NCBI GenBank assembly: GCA_963701015.1
Contig: OY969556.1
Location: 372,001-436,000 of the forward strand
Length of the DNA stretch: 64,000 bases
Direction: 5' to 3'
From: MFD09286-c1 sp963701015
GTDB taxonomy: Bacteria; Bacteroidota; Bacteroidia; Bacteroidales; DTGW01
Part shown: in pieces, positions 27,502-36,195 of the stretch
How positions within the stretch are numbered: position 1 is the first letter of the stretch
How the letters are laid out: each line of letters starts with the position of its first letter
Program-made: the position numbers and the translations under genes
Notes under the pieces: model-generated
The model's input: the letters and a program-made list of their open reading frames with translations, nothing else
The model's database searches: none
What the model was told of the DNA's origin: nothing

Positions 27502-28407
27502 ATGAGCGCAAATAAACATTCACATAACCACAATCATGAAATAAACGGGCAGAATTTACTTTTTGCTTCAATACTAAACTTGTTTATTACGCTCATTGAA
27601 TTTGCCGGGGGATTATTTTCGGGAAGTTATGCATTGTTATCTGACGCACTGCATAATTTAAGTGATACCATTTCAGTATTTATTGCATACTTATCGCATA
27701 AAATTGCCAAAAGAAAACCAACTGAAGCTAAAACATTTGGATTTAAGCGAATTGAAATTATTGCTGCTTTAGTCAATGGTATTATAATGGTGGTCGTTTG
27801 TATTTATCTTATAGCCGGAGCAATTAAACGTTTTCGGCATCCACAATTAATAAATACTTCTATGATGGTTATTATCGCTGCCATAGGAGTTTTAGCCAAT
27901 TTTATTGCCATGGCAATTCTTTTTAACGACCGTGAAAATAATCTCAATATAAAATCAGCGTATTTGCATTTAATGGCTGATACTTTATCTTCAGTAATTG
28001 TTTTGGTTGGTGGAATTGTTATTTATTTTTATAAAATTTATTGGGTCGATCCTATTCTTACAATTGTTATAAGTTTCTTTATTTTAAAAGAAACCTGGAA
28101 TGTTTTGTACGAAGCTTATTTGATTTTATTGCAAGCTACTCCAACGGAACTCGATTTAAATTTGGTAAAATTAAAAATTGAATCATTCACTGAAATTGAA
28201 AATGTGCATCATGTTCATGCCTGGAAACTTGATGAAAATAATATCCACTTTGAATGTCATATTGATTTAAAGGACGATTGCCGGATAAGCCAGACTGATG
28301 AAATTTTATTTAAATTAAAGAAAATTCTTAAATCGGAATTTAATGTTGCCCATACAACTTTCCAATTTGAATACAATTCTTGTAATGATAAGGCGATGAT
28401 ACATTAA
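27502..28407 (+). CDS. Cation diffusion facilitator (Zn/Co/Cd efflux)
   Basis: A 301-residue CDF exporter of the CzcD/ZitB branch. A His-rich N-terminus (HSHNHNHE) leads into six membrane helices. The transport metal site is formed by SDALHNLSD in helix 2 and HLMADTLSS in helix 5, both of the HxxxD type typical of zinc transporters. The C-terminal cytoplasmic domain has the VHHVHAWKLDENNIHFECHI ferredoxin-like fold with extra His. It exports Zn2+ or related metals by proton antiport. Confidence 0.93.
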   Translation: MSANKHSHNHNHEINGQNLLFASILNLFITLIEFAGGLFSGSYALLSDALHNLSDTISVFIAYLSHKIAKRKPTEAKTFGFKRIEIIAALVNGIIMVVVCIYLIAGAIKRFRHPQLINTSMMVIIAAIGVLANFIAMAILFNDRENNLNIKSAYLHLMADTLSSVIVLVGGIVIYFYKIYWVDPILTIVISFFILKETWNVLYEAYLILLQATPTELDLNLVKLKIESFTEIENVHHVHAWKLDENNIHFECHIDLKDDCRISQTDEILFKLKKILKSEFNVAHTTFQFEYNSCNDKAMIH

Positions 28408-28421
28408 ATCAGAACCAAGAG

Positions 28422-28448
28422 CCAAGAACAAAGAACCAAGAACAAAGA
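28422..28448. repeat. Short direct repeat in a convergent intergenic gap
   Basis: CCAAGAACAAAGA occurs at 28422-28434 and again at 28436-28448, with a similar AACCAAGAG just before. Purine-rich repeats of this kind are found between genes in several Bacteroidota; no function is known to me. Confidence 0.6.
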
Positions 28449-28494
28449 CAATTCCTATCAACTAACACCTAATATCTAAAAACTTTATTCTGTT

Positions 28495-29376
28495 TTATTT
28501 TTGCTTTGTAAGTACATGCTTAGCTTTAGCTAATTCTTCCAATTGCTTTTCACTTACTTTAGGATATTGGGGATTAATGGCTTCTAAATGGTTTACGATT
28601 ATATCTCCAACAACCGTTCTCATAAACCACTTTTTATCAGCCGGGACAATATACCAGGGAGCAGCATCAGTTGATGTTGCAGTAATGCATTGTTCATAAG
28701 CATTTTGATAATCTTCCCAATATTGTCTTTCTTCAATATCTGACAATGTAATTTTCCAGTTTTTTTCAGGGTTCTCAATTCTTTCTAATAGTCTGTTTGT
28801 CTGTTCTTCTTTCGAAACATTCAAAAAAAACTTAATAATACAAACACCATTATTCGTCAAAAATTCTTCAAAGTCATTAATTTGCTTATATCTTTCTTTC
28901 CAGAAATGATGGCCAATATCATCGGTGTGATTAATGCCGGGCAGGTGCTGTTTAGCCAATATCTGAGGATGAACACGTGTTATTATAACTTCTTCGTAAT
29001 ACGATCGGTTAAAAATTCCTATATGTCCTTTTTCAGGTAGGCGTTTTGTAGTTCGCCATAAATAATCGTGTGCAAGTTCTTCAGTTGATGGTTGTTTAAA
29101 ACTATAAACCTGGCATCCCTGAGGATTCACACCCGACATAACATGTTTGATGGTACTATCTTTTCCGGCAGCATCCATTGCCTGGAATATAATCAGAACC
29201 GAATTGCTTTGCGCTGCATAAAGTCTGTCCTGCAAATCCTGAAGTTTTTCAATATCCTTATCTAACTTATCATTAGCTTCATGTTTATCTTTATATAAAC
29301 CTGTGTAACCAGGATTAAAGTCACTTAACTGAATATCTTTTCCGGGTTCTGCAATAATTTTTTTGTCAGTTTTCAT
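28495..29376 (-). CDS. Polyphosphate kinase 2 family protein
   Basis: A 293-residue PPK2. Walker A is FQAMDAAGKDSTIK (about 64-77), the lid/Walker B region includes GIFNRSYYEEVIITRVHP, and an Arg-rich lid follows. PPK2 enzymes transfer phosphate between polyphosphate and nucleotides in the cytoplasm. The single-domain size and the motif AAGKDST are typical of the class I/III groups, which phosphorylate NDP or both NMP and NDP; I cannot settle the class by eye. A stored-phosphate role fits the neighbourhood of pst-pho and ppx. Confidence 0.92.
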   Translation of the reverse strand: MKTDKKIIAEPGKDIQLSDFNPGYTGLYKDKHEANDKLDKDIEKLQDLQDRLYAAQSNSVLIIFQAMDAAGKDSTIKHVMSGVNPQGCQVYSFKQPSTEELAHDYLWRTTKRLPEKGHIGIFNRSYYEEVIITRVHPQILAKQHLPGINHTDDIGHHFWKERYKQINDFEEFLTNNGVCIIKFFLNVSKEEQTNRLLERIENPEKNWKITLSDIEERQYWEDYQNAYEQCITATSTDAAPWYIVPADKKWFMRTVVGDIIVNHLEAINPQYPKVSEKQLEELAKAKHVLTKQK

Positions 29377-29456
29377 GGCAATTATTTTTAATATGTGAAA
29401 ATTAAGGCATTTTTAGTTAAACCACAAATTAATATAAAAGAAGCCACAGATTCGAA

Positions 29457-29464
29457 TAAATTTG
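29457..29464 (+). promoter_or_regulatory. -7 element before gldA
   Basis: TAAATTTG matches TAnnTTTG. Its final TTG opens the reading frame but is not the start codon; the ATG at 29486 lies about 15 bases after the expected transcription start. Confidence 0.5.
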
Positions 29465-29485
29465 CATTTTCAAATAGAATATATT

Positions 29486-30394
29486 ATGTCAGTTAAAGTT
29501 GAAAATGTTACCAAATTATATGGAAGGCAGGCAGCCTTAAATAATGTTTCATTTGAAATAAACTCAGGCGAAATAGTTGGGTTCATTGGTCCTAATGGAG
29601 CCGGTAAATCAACCATGATGAAAATTATTACCGGCTATTTGCCGCAAACACAGGGAAATGTTTCTGTTTGCGGCATGAATGTTCTTGAAAATATTATGGA
29701 AGTTAAGCGCAGCATTGGTTACTTGCCAGAAAACAATCCGCTTTATTTAAATATGTATATCAATGAATATTTGGAATTTGTTGCTGGTATTTACAAAATT
29801 GGTAAAAAATCGGCAAATAGGATTAAAGAAATTACGCATCTGACCGGTTTAGAACCTGAAATAAATAAAAAAATAGGTTCACTTTCAAAAGGTTATCGCC
29901 AAAGAGTCGGTCTTGCCCAGGCTCTCATTCATGATCCTAAAGTTCTGATTTTAGACGAACCAACTTCAGGTTTAGATCCAAATCAAATTGTTGAAATAAG
30001 AGAATTGATTAAAACAACTGGAATGGACAAGACTGTAATGCTTTCAACTCATATAATGCAGGAAGTGGAAGCCATTTGCCAGCGTATTATAATAATTAAC
30101 AAAGGTGAAATTGTTGCGAATGAAAAAGCATCTGAGATAAACACTGCTTCAATTGAGAAGCAAACTGTATTAGTTGAGTTTAATACTGTCGTTGACGAAA
30201 ATCAATTACGAAGCATTGAAGGTGTTGAATTGGTTGCAAAGATTGATGATAAAAGCTGGTTATTAGAATCGTCAATAAAAGCCGACCTGCGTGAAAAAGT
30301 ATTTCAATTTGCAGTTTCTAAAAATCTGATGGTTTTGTCGTTACAGAAAAAGGAAAAAAAATTGGAGGATGTTTTCAGGGAATTAACCAGATAA
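29486..30394 (+). CDS. gldA: Gliding-motility ABC transporter ATPase GldA
   Basis: A 302-residue ABC ATPase: Walker A GPNGAGKST, signature SLSKGYRQRVGLAQ, Walker B VLILDEPTSGLDP, H-loop STHIMQEVEAIC, and a C-terminal regulatory part ending LEDVFRELTR. The N-terminus SVKVENVTKLYGRQAALNNVSF and the length agree with GldA of gliding Flavobacteria and relatives. GldA works with the membrane proteins GldF and GldG; neither is in this window. In organisms that do not glide, similar ATPases serve other exporters, so motility is likely but not proven. Start chosen at the ATG after the promoter element. Confidence 0.85.
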   Translation: MSVKVENVTKLYGRQAALNNVSFEINSGEIVGFIGPNGAGKSTMMKIITGYLPQTQGNVSVCGMNVLENIMEVKRSIGYLPENNPLYLNMYINEYLEFVAGIYKIGKKSANRIKEITHLTGLEPEINKKIGSLSKGYRQRVGLAQALIHDPKVLILDEPTSGLDPNQIVEIRELIKTTGMDKTVMLSTHIMQEVEAICQRIIIINKGEIVANEKASEINTASIEKQTVLVEFNTVVDENQLRSIEGVELVAKIDDKSWLLESSIKADLREKVFQFAVSKNLMVLSLQKKEKKLEDVFRELTR

Positions 30395-30400
30395 TGTGAT

Positions 30401-30443
30401 AATGTGCTAATTTGTTAATTTACAAATGCGCCATTATTTTTTT
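30401..30443 (+). terminator. Probable terminator of gldA
   Basis: An imperfect hairpin (AATG/CATT, GTGC/GCGC, ATTTG/CAAAT with two bulges) is followed by eight T. Confidence 0.55.
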
Positions 30444-30520
30444 TATCTCAAGTCTTTGGTACATACTCTTTGTTCTTTAATCTTTCATTAGTTAAGATAT
30501 TTTAAATTTAAGGTAGTGGG

Positions 30521-30550
30521 TTGCTGAATTAAAAATTTATTCTAATTTTG
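30521..30550 (+). promoter_or_regulatory. Promoter of metK
   Basis: TTG at 30521-30523, 19 bases, TAATTTTG at 30543-30550: a full match to the Bacteroidota consensus. Transcription would begin near 30556, just before the riboswitch. Confidence 0.75.
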
Positions 30551-30560
30551 CACCTATAAA

Positions 30561-30614
30561 TTGTGGAAAAATTTGTGTCAGATTGCAACCACGGTAAAAA
30601 ATGCTAAAATGGAC
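30561..30614 (+). promoter_or_regulatory. SAM-II (metA-type) riboswitch in the metK leader
   Basis: Stem P1 is GTGG (30563-30566) with CCAC (30589-30592). The conserved ATTTG in loop 1, GATTGCA just before the 3' strand of P1, GGTAAA after it, and GCTAAAA (30603-30609) all sit where SAM-II requires them. The pseudoknot can form from GTC (30577-30579) and GAC (30612-30614), a compensatory change relative to the GCC/GGC pairing I recall for alphaproteobacterial members. SAM-II RNAs bind S-adenosylmethionine and control methionine and SAM genes; here the next gene makes SAM. Recognition is by eye from the motif order. Confidence 0.82.
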
Positions 30615-30632
30615 GGAACCTTCCGCATTTTT
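30606..30632 (+). terminator. Hairpin and T-run overlapping the riboswitch 3' end
   Basis: AAAATG (30606-30611) can pair with CATTTT (30626-30631) around a CGGA/TCCG inner stem, followed by TTTTT. It looks like an intrinsic terminator and shares bases with the GCTAAAA and pseudoknot parts of the aptamer, so the two structures exclude each other. Confidence 0.55.
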
Positions 30633-30697
30633 CAAGCCAAAGTAATCAATCATAATTTTTTTCCTGTTTAATTTTTAACAATTAAAATTTAGAAATT

Positions 30698-31981
30698 ATG
30701 GCTTATTTATTTACTTCTGAATCTGTTTCAGAAGGACATCCGGATAAAGTATCCGATCAGATTTCAGACGCATTGCTTGACGAATTCTTACGCTCTGACC
30801 CAAATTCAAAAGTAGCATGCGAAACATTATGTACAACCGGATTGGTTGTGTTGGCTGGCGAAGTTAAAACCGAAGCATATGTAGATGTACAAACTACTGC
30901 TAGAAATGTAATCGAAAAAATTGGTTACAATAAAGGCGAATATATGTTCGAAAGTAGCTCTTGCGGCGTTTTATCTAGCATTCACGAACAAAGTCCTGAT
31001 ATTAACCAGGGAGTAGTTCGTAAAAGTGAAGAAGAACAAGGCGCAGGCGATCAGGGTATGATGTTTGGCTATGCAACCAATGAGAGTAAAAATTACATGC
31101 CCCTGACATTAGATCTTTCGCATCAGCTTTTATTGGAACTTGCTGCAATTCGTCGTGAAGGCAAGGAAATGAAATATTTGCGCCCCGATTCAAAAAGCCA
31201 GGTTACCATTGAATATGACGATAACAACAAACCAGTAAGGATTCATACAATAGTTGTTTCAACCCAACATGATGATTTTGCACCTGAAAAGGAAATGCTT
31301 GAAAAAATTAAACAAGACGTTAAAAATATTCTTATTCCCAGGGTAAAAGCTAAAGTAAGCGTTGAAAATCAAAAACTTTTTAAAGACGAATTTATTTTAC
31401 ATGTTAACCCAACTGGTAAATTTGTTATTGGCGGCCCGCATGGTGATTCAGGTTTAACCGGACGTAAAATTATAGTTGATACTTATGGCGGACGTGGCGC
31501 ACATGGTGGTGGTGCATTTTCAGGAAAAGATTCTTCGAAAGTAGACCGTTCAGCAGCTTATGCAGCACGTCATATTGCAAAAAACCTTGTAGCTGCTGGA
31601 GTTTCAGACGAGATATTGGTACAGTTGGCTTATGCAATTGGAGTAGCTCAACCTGTTAGCATTTTTGTGAACACCAATGGAACATCCAAGGTTAAATTAA
31701 CCGATGGGCAAATTGCTGAGAAAGTTGCTAAAATATTTGATAATCGTCCGTTTGCAATTGTTAAACGTTATGGTTTAAAAAATCCAATTTTCTTAGAAAC
31801 TGCTTCTTATGGTCATTTTGGTCGCGATAGCTACGAAAAGGAAGTAATAGTTAATTATACCGATGCGAATACTATTGCAAAAACAGTGAATGGAAAACAA
31901 GTCAATTTTAAAAAAGTGAGGTTCTTTGGTTGGGAAGAATTGAATTATGTTGATGCTATTAAGAAGGAATTCGGAATATAA
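30698..31981 (+). CDS. metK: S-adenosylmethionine synthetase MetK
   Basis: A 427-residue enzyme that makes SAM from methionine and ATP in the cytoplasm. Family signatures are SVSEGHPDKVSDQISDALLD near the N-terminus, the hexapeptide GAGDQG, and the P-loop-like GGRGAHGGGAFSGKD. Length is slightly above the E. coli enzyme (384) through insertions in the middle, as in other Bacteroidota. It is preceded by a SAM-II-type riboswitch and followed by a strong terminator, so it is a single-gene unit under feedback control. Confidence 0.97.
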   Translation: MAYLFTSESVSEGHPDKVSDQISDALLDEFLRSDPNSKVACETLCTTGLVVLAGEVKTEAYVDVQTTARNVIEKIGYNKGEYMFESSSCGVLSSIHEQSPDINQGVVRKSEEEQGAGDQGMMFGYATNESKNYMPLTLDLSHQLLLELAAIRREGKEMKYLRPDSKSQVTIEYDDNNKPVRIHTIVVSTQHDDFAPEKEMLEKIKQDVKNILIPRVKAKVSVENQKLFKDEFILHVNPTGKFVIGGPHGDSGLTGRKIIVDTYGGRGAHGGGAFSGKDSSKVDRSAAYAARHIAKNLVAAGVSDEILVQLAYAIGVAQPVSIFVNTNGTSKVKLTDGQIAEKVAKIFDNRPFAIVKRYGLKNPIFLETASYGHFGRDSYEKEVIVNYTDANTIAKTVNGKQVNFKKVRFFGWEELNYVDAIKKEFGI

Positions 31982-32004
31982 TTTACAATATAAATATTAT
32001 CTAT

Positions 32005-32033
32005 AAAAGCATCCTAGTTGGGATGCTTTTTTT
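32005..32033 (+). terminator. Terminator of metK
   Basis: A perfect 10-bp stem, AAAAGCATCC (32005-32014) and GGATGCTTTT (32021-32030), followed by more T. Confidence 0.92.
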
Positions 32034-32167
32034 GTTTGAATTGAAAATTGAAAATAATTTTATTTCGTCAACCAAAAGTTAACTTTTATCTAATAAATCT
32101 AAAATTTTCTCAAAATAATTAGGCGAAAATTATTTATTTCCGTTAAAACAGATAAAGCAATAAAATT

Positions 32168-32524
32168 ATGAAAACGCATTTTTTACTATTAACTTTATTT
32201 TTCTATTTTATTCCACTGCATTTATTTGCTACTGAAAATGATTCGGCAGCAATATCAGAATATGATATTAAAATAAAAGAAGGTGAATTTTATTTGTATC
32301 ATCAAAACTATGAACGTTCCATTGATATTTACAATGAATTATTAAAAACTTATCCCAAAGATGCGCTTGTGAATTATCGTATTGGGGTTTGCTATTATTT
32401 TATTGAAAAACCAGATGAAGCTGATAAATATTTTGAAATTGCCAATGATGATTCGTGGTACCATTCCAGAATTTTACTCTTCAAGGAATTGCACCAATCA
32501 AATCCTTCTTCTCAATGGTGGTAA
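32168..32524 (+). CDS. Small exported TPR protein
   Basis: A 118-residue protein with a signal peptide (hydrophobic to about residue 19, ending LFATEND) and about two tetratricopeptide repeats: EGEFYLYHQNYERSIDIYNELLKTYPKDALVNYRIGVCYYFIEKPDEADKYFE has the W/Y-G-A-spaced helix pairs of TPRs. It probably serves as a periplasmic or lipid-free protein-protein adaptor. Its short length suggests either a fragment-like adaptor or the stump of a larger TPR protein; the frame is intact and the stop is natural. It converges on hldD with only 9 bases between. Confidence 0.72.
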   Translation: MKTHFLLLTLFFYFIPLHLFATENDSAAISEYDIKIKEGEFYLYHQNYERSIDIYNELLKTYPKDALVNYRIGVCYYFIEKPDEADKYFEIANDDSWYHSRILLFKELHQSNPSSQWW

Positions 32525-32533
32525 TATTTTGAA

Positions 32534-33499
32534 TTAATAATATTTCTCTTGCGTTAAATAGTTCGAAACATAATCAAACACTCCAATTTCAAGCGAAGTA
32601 AATGGTTTGGTATAACCAATACTTCTAAGCTTTGTCATATCAGCTTCAGTGAAATATTGATATTTGTCTCGAATATCAATTGGTGTATCAATGAATTCAA
32701 TGCTTTCAGGAATATTCAATGCGCGGAATGTACTTCGTGTTAAATCATTAAATGTTCGGGCAGTTCCAGTTCCTAAATTGTAAATACCGGAATTTTTTCG
32801 ATGGTTGATTAAAAAGAAAATAACATCTGTAACATCTTTAACATATATAAAATCGCGCAATTGCCCTCCATTTGCATATTTTGGGTTATGTGAACGAAAC
32901 AGTTTCATTTTCCCAGTCGCTTTAATCTGGTTAAAAGCGTGAAATATAACCGAAGCCATTCTTCCTTTGTGATATTCATTTGGTCCATAAACATTGAAGA
33001 ATTTTAATCCTGCCCAAAAATAAGGTTGCTTCTCTTGCGCCAATGCCCATTTGTCAAAATCATTTTTTGAATCACCATAAGGATTAAGCGGTTTTAATCT
33101 ACCTATTAATTCATGATTGTCGCTATATCCCAATTCACCATTACCATAAGTGGCTGCAGATGAAGCATAAATAAGTGGAAGTCCGAATTCAACACACAAA
33201 TTCCAAACGGTTTTGGTATATTCAAGGTTAAGTTCATCAAAAATGGCTTTGTTAAATTCGGTTGTATCGGTACGCGCACCAATGTGTACGATAAATTGAA
33301 TAAACCTATGATTGTTTTTTATCCAATCGAAAAATTCTTTGCGTTCAACTTTTTCAGTAAATTTTTTACCCTCGAAGTTTTTATCTTTTCCAGGTTTTGT
33401 GAAATCATCAACCAATACAATATCATTGAAGTTTTCGGCATTTAACTTTGTAACTATATTACTGCCAATGAACCCTGCTGAACCGGTAACTACAATCAT
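32534..33499 (-). CDS. hldD: ADP-L-glycero-D-manno-heptose 6-epimerase
   Basis: A 321-residue short-chain dehydrogenase/epimerase. The NADP-binding motif is VTGSAGFIGSN at the N-terminus, the catalytic triad has Ser in YASSAATYG and the YxxxK motif as NPYGDSK, and the family stretch GLKFFNVYGPNEYHKGRMASV is the HldD mark that distinguishes it from GalE. It makes the heptose precursor for lipopolysaccharide inner core. I use the ATG at 33499; the earlier TTG at 33523 is the end of a promoter element. Confidence 0.93.
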   Translation of the reverse strand: MIVVTGSAGFIGSNIVTKLNAENFNDIVLVDDFTKPGKDKNFEGKKFTEKVERKEFFDWIKNNHRFIQFIVHIGARTDTTEFNKAIFDELNLEYTKTVWNLCVEFGLPLIYASSAATYGNGELGYSDNHELIGRLKPLNPYGDSKNDFDKWALAQEKQPYFWAGLKFFNVYGPNEYHKGRMASVIFHAFNQIKATGKMKLFRSHNPKYANGGQLRDFIYVKDVTDVIFFLINHRKNSGIYNLGTGTARTFNDLTRSTFRALNIPESIEFIDTPIDIRDKYQYFTEADMTKLRSIGYTKPFTSLEIGVFDYVSNYLTQEKYY

Positions 33500-33520
33500 T
33501 TTATTGAAATTTATGTAACG

Positions 33521-33528
33521 CAAATATA
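33521..33528 (-). promoter_or_regulatory. -7 element of hldD
   Basis: TATATTTG on the minus strand matches TAnnTTTG, about 22 bases before the ATG, giving a leader of some 16 bases. Confidence 0.5.
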
Positions 33529-33549
33529 ATGTGAAACCCGTGAATTTAT

Positions 33550-35343
33550 CTAACTGATTATACCCATTTTCTTCATAAGGTACGAAGCATTTAAATTTTT
33601 ACAGGTCCCTTCATGTAATTTATAGTCGTAATAAAGTTTATCATTTTCTAAAAACACCTCGAATGAATAATTTTTAATATTATGCGGATATGTTGCTTCC
33701 AGATCACCTAACGAAATGTCATGTGTTGCAATAATTCCGACAGCTTTGTAGGTTATAAATTTTTCAAGAATAGCTTTCGAACCTTTTATTTTATCATTTG
33801 AATTTGTCCCTTTCAACATTTCATCAAGAAAAATAAAAATACTTTTCCCCGATTCCAGTTCGTCAACAATCATTTTTAACCTTTTCAGTTCGGCATAAAA
33901 ATATGATTCATTATCATGCAAGGAATCTTTAACCGAAATTCCAGACATAATTGGTATTGGATAAAACCTGAAATGACTTGCACAAACAGGTGCGCCAGTC
34001 ATAGCCAAAACCATATTAATTCCGATAGTACGTAAAAATGTACTTTTCCCGGCCATGTTCGCGCCGGTTAAAACAATAAAATTACCCTGATTTTCCAAAC
34101 TAAAATTGTTGCAAACTCTTTTTTCATCTGGAATTAATGGATGTCCAACATTTATTGCGTGAAATTCGAATTTTAAGTGGGCAATTTCAGGGAAACAATA
34201 ATTCGGATGATTAAATGTATAATTCCCAATACTCGAAAAACATTCGAATACAGCAATAGACTTCATCCAATTTTCTAATTGGTTTTTGTTTGCCTTCTTC
34301 CATTTTTCAATTTGAAGAACATTCCAAAAGTCGGCTAAATACAGTATGTTTAAAATAGATGTAACCAAGATATTTAATCGCAAATCGAACCGGTTTACTA
34401 TTTTAGAAAGTATTTTTATTTGTTTTGCAGCACTTCCTTGATTTTCGACTAAAATGTTTTTAGATTGTTTTAAAATTTCAGACTGAAATTCTTCCTTTTC
34501 AATTTCTTCCAATAAACCTGAGAACCCTTTTAAGATTTCGTGCTTTCTGCTAAGTTTATCATGTATTTGATTAATTTCTTTAGCTTTTGAAAAATATAAT
34601 AAAATCTGAAAAAAGAAAGCAATTTCTGCAAAACCGTATATTTTGGAAAATAATCCGTAAATGAATAGTGAAACTGTACAAAAAGGCAATATTATTATCA
34701 ATATTTTCAATATTTTATTTTTGAAAAATGAAGATGGTTCACTAAGCCATGTATTCAAGGTTTCAAGTGCTTTATCGTGAATTTCACAAAAATTTGCTTT
34801 TGCCTGAAATTGCTGTCGCCATTCAGCTTTAGAAGTAATTTCTTTTACAGCTTGTTGACGGTTTGTAATTATTTCTGGTTGAGGTTCATAATTCGTCAAT
34901 ATTTCAGCAAGTTCAAATTTCCCCAACTCGGTTTCAGCACGATTTAAAAATTGAAATAATGAGGCTTTCCCGAATATATTCAAGTCCGATGAATAGGGAT
35001 GTAAATAATTAATAAATTCTGAACCATCGGGAAAGTGTAAATAATTGAATTTCAAAAATTCAATTTCATCTTTATTTATTGTTAATAATTTTTCAAGGAG
35101 TTTTTTCTGTTCACTGTATTTTATGCTCGATTTAACCAGTAGAATAAATGCCGTGATGAAAATTAGCAATAACGTAGTTGCTAAAAACGGATGGTAAGTT
35201 GTGTATATATAAACCGAGAAAATAATTAAAAGAAATGAAAATAGCCGAGCTATTGAAATATTGCGGATTATTTTGTTTGTATTTGCTAAAGATGTTGTTA
35301 ATTCTGAAATTCTAAGATAATAAAAGTCTTGTGGAGTTTGCAT
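33550..35343 (-). CDS. Membrane-anchored MutS-family ATPase
   Basis: A 597-residue protein with the MutS core and ATPase domains but no mismatch-recognition domain. Two membrane helices at about 28-68 and two more at about 208-250 interrupt the N-terminal half. The C-terminal ATPase has Walker A TGANMAGKST, a conserved FYAELKRL segment, Walker B IFIFLDEMLKGTNS, and the His switch ATHD. Membrane MutS paralogues of this kind occur in Bacteroidota and are not known to do mismatch repair; the DNA or RNA target is unknown. It is 11 bases downstream of mqnB and probably co-transcribed. Confidence 0.85.
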   Translation of the reverse strand: MQTPQDFYYLRISELTTSLANTNKIIRNISIARLFSFLLIIFSVYIYTTYHPFLATTLLLIFITAFILLVKSSIKYSEQKKLLEKLLTINKDEIEFLKFNYLHFPDGSEFINYLHPYSSDLNIFGKASLFQFLNRAETELGKFELAEILTNYEPQPEIITNRQQAVKEITSKAEWRQQFQAKANFCEIHDKALETLNTWLSEPSSFFKNKILKILIIILPFCTVSLFIYGLFSKIYGFAEIAFFFQILLYFSKAKEINQIHDKLSRKHEILKGFSGLLEEIEKEEFQSEILKQSKNILVENQGSAAKQIKILSKIVNRFDLRLNILVTSILNILYLADFWNVLQIEKWKKANKNQLENWMKSIAVFECFSSIGNYTFNHPNYCFPEIAHLKFEFHAINVGHPLIPDEKRVCNNFSLENQGNFIVLTGANMAGKSTFLRTIGINMVLAMTGAPVCASHFRFYPIPIMSGISVKDSLHDNESYFYAELKRLKMIVDELESGKSIFIFLDEMLKGTNSNDKIKGSKAILEKFITYKAVGIIATHDISLGDLEATYPHNIKNYSFEVFLENDKLYYDYKLHEGTCKNLNASYLMKKMGIIS

Positions 35344-35354
35344 TTATATGAGAA

Positions 35355-36047
35355 TTACCATTTTAATATTTCAGTCAAAACTTCGAGCAATGTTTTATTA
35401 AGGTTGGTCAAAGCTAGTGGAATATTCCAGTTTTTAGTATTACGTGGTTCTATTTTATTTGAAATTGCCCGTAATTCAATAAATTGAGTATCCTGCAAAA
35501 GACTAATGTAAAAAACAGCAGCACCTTCCGAAGTTTCAATATCAGGATTGAATTTTACCATACGTTCAGTTGTTGTTTCGTTTGAACCCGAAACTCTGTT
35601 TACAGTTAATCCGTTTACCTTATTTAAATTACTAATGGTTTTATATTTTAAAATGTCTGAATTATTCAACAACCTTCCATTTGAAAATGGTTTTGAACTA
35701 TTGTTTGCCAGCCCCATTTCAAAAAATGTAAGAAACTTTTCATTGTCCTCAACTCCGGCATCACCAAATTGTTCAGTAATAACATTTACAACCTCGCCAA
35801 TCTGAATGGTATCCTTAAAGCTTCCGGCAGTCCCTATATTTATTATTAAATCGTATTTTTCAATCTGGGTTGCCATCACCAATCTGTAAATTGATGGAAC
35901 TAATCCAACACCTGTCACAAGAAAATCAATATCATTTGCTTCAAAAGAAAATGAGTTTAGCCATAGTTCTTTTTTCTTTATATTGCGGGCACCCTGCAAT
36001 ACCAGATTAATGTCCCTTTCGGTTGCTGAAACAATTAATATTCTCAT
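35355..36047 (-). CDS. mqnB: Futalosine hydrolase
   Basis: A 230-residue nucleoside phosphorylase-fold hydrolase. The N-terminal GVGLVPSIYRL, the glycine-rich INIGTAGSF and the C-terminal ETSEGAAVFYISLLQDTQFIELRAISNKIEPRN correspond to MqnB, which cleaves futalosine or aminodeoxyfutalosine in the alternative menaquinone pathway. The last part distinguishes it from MTA/SAH nucleosidase, which has a similar fold. It implies respiration with menaquinone made by the futalosine route. No other mqn genes are in the window. Confidence 0.87.
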   Translation of the reverse strand: MRILIVSATERDINLVLQGARNIKKKELWLNSFSFEANDIDFLVTGVGLVPSIYRLVMATQIEKYDLIINIGTAGSFKDTIQIGEVVNVITEQFGDAGVEDNEKFLTFFEMGLANNSSKPFSNGRLLNNSDILKYKTISNLNKVNGLTVNRVSGSNETTTERMVKFNPDIETSEGAAVFYISLLQDTQFIELRAISNKIEPRNTKNWNIPLALTNLNKTLLEVLTEILKW

Positions 36048-36172
36048 TTTATTATATATTAAAAATCTTCCGAAAAAATTATAATTGCTGAACCTGTATT
36101 AAAATATTGTTAAATATAATCATATTACAAAATAAGATGTTTTTTCAAAATTAAGGATTAAAATTATCGTTT

Positions 36173-36180
36173 TATATTTG
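36173..36180 (+). promoter_or_regulatory. -7 element of the pterin genes
   Basis: TATATTTG fits TAnnTTTG. The expected transcription start, near 36187, lies only about 9 bases before the TTG start codon. Confidence 0.5.
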
Positions 36181-36195
36181 CTTAAAATAAAATAA

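Noticed and set aside
28408..28494. Mobile element remnant at the purine-rich repeats
   Set aside because: Only two 13-base copies, with no inverted ends or coding remnant.
33550..35343. DNA mismatch repair MutS
   Set aside because: No mismatch-recognition domain, no MutL nearby, and membrane helices are present.
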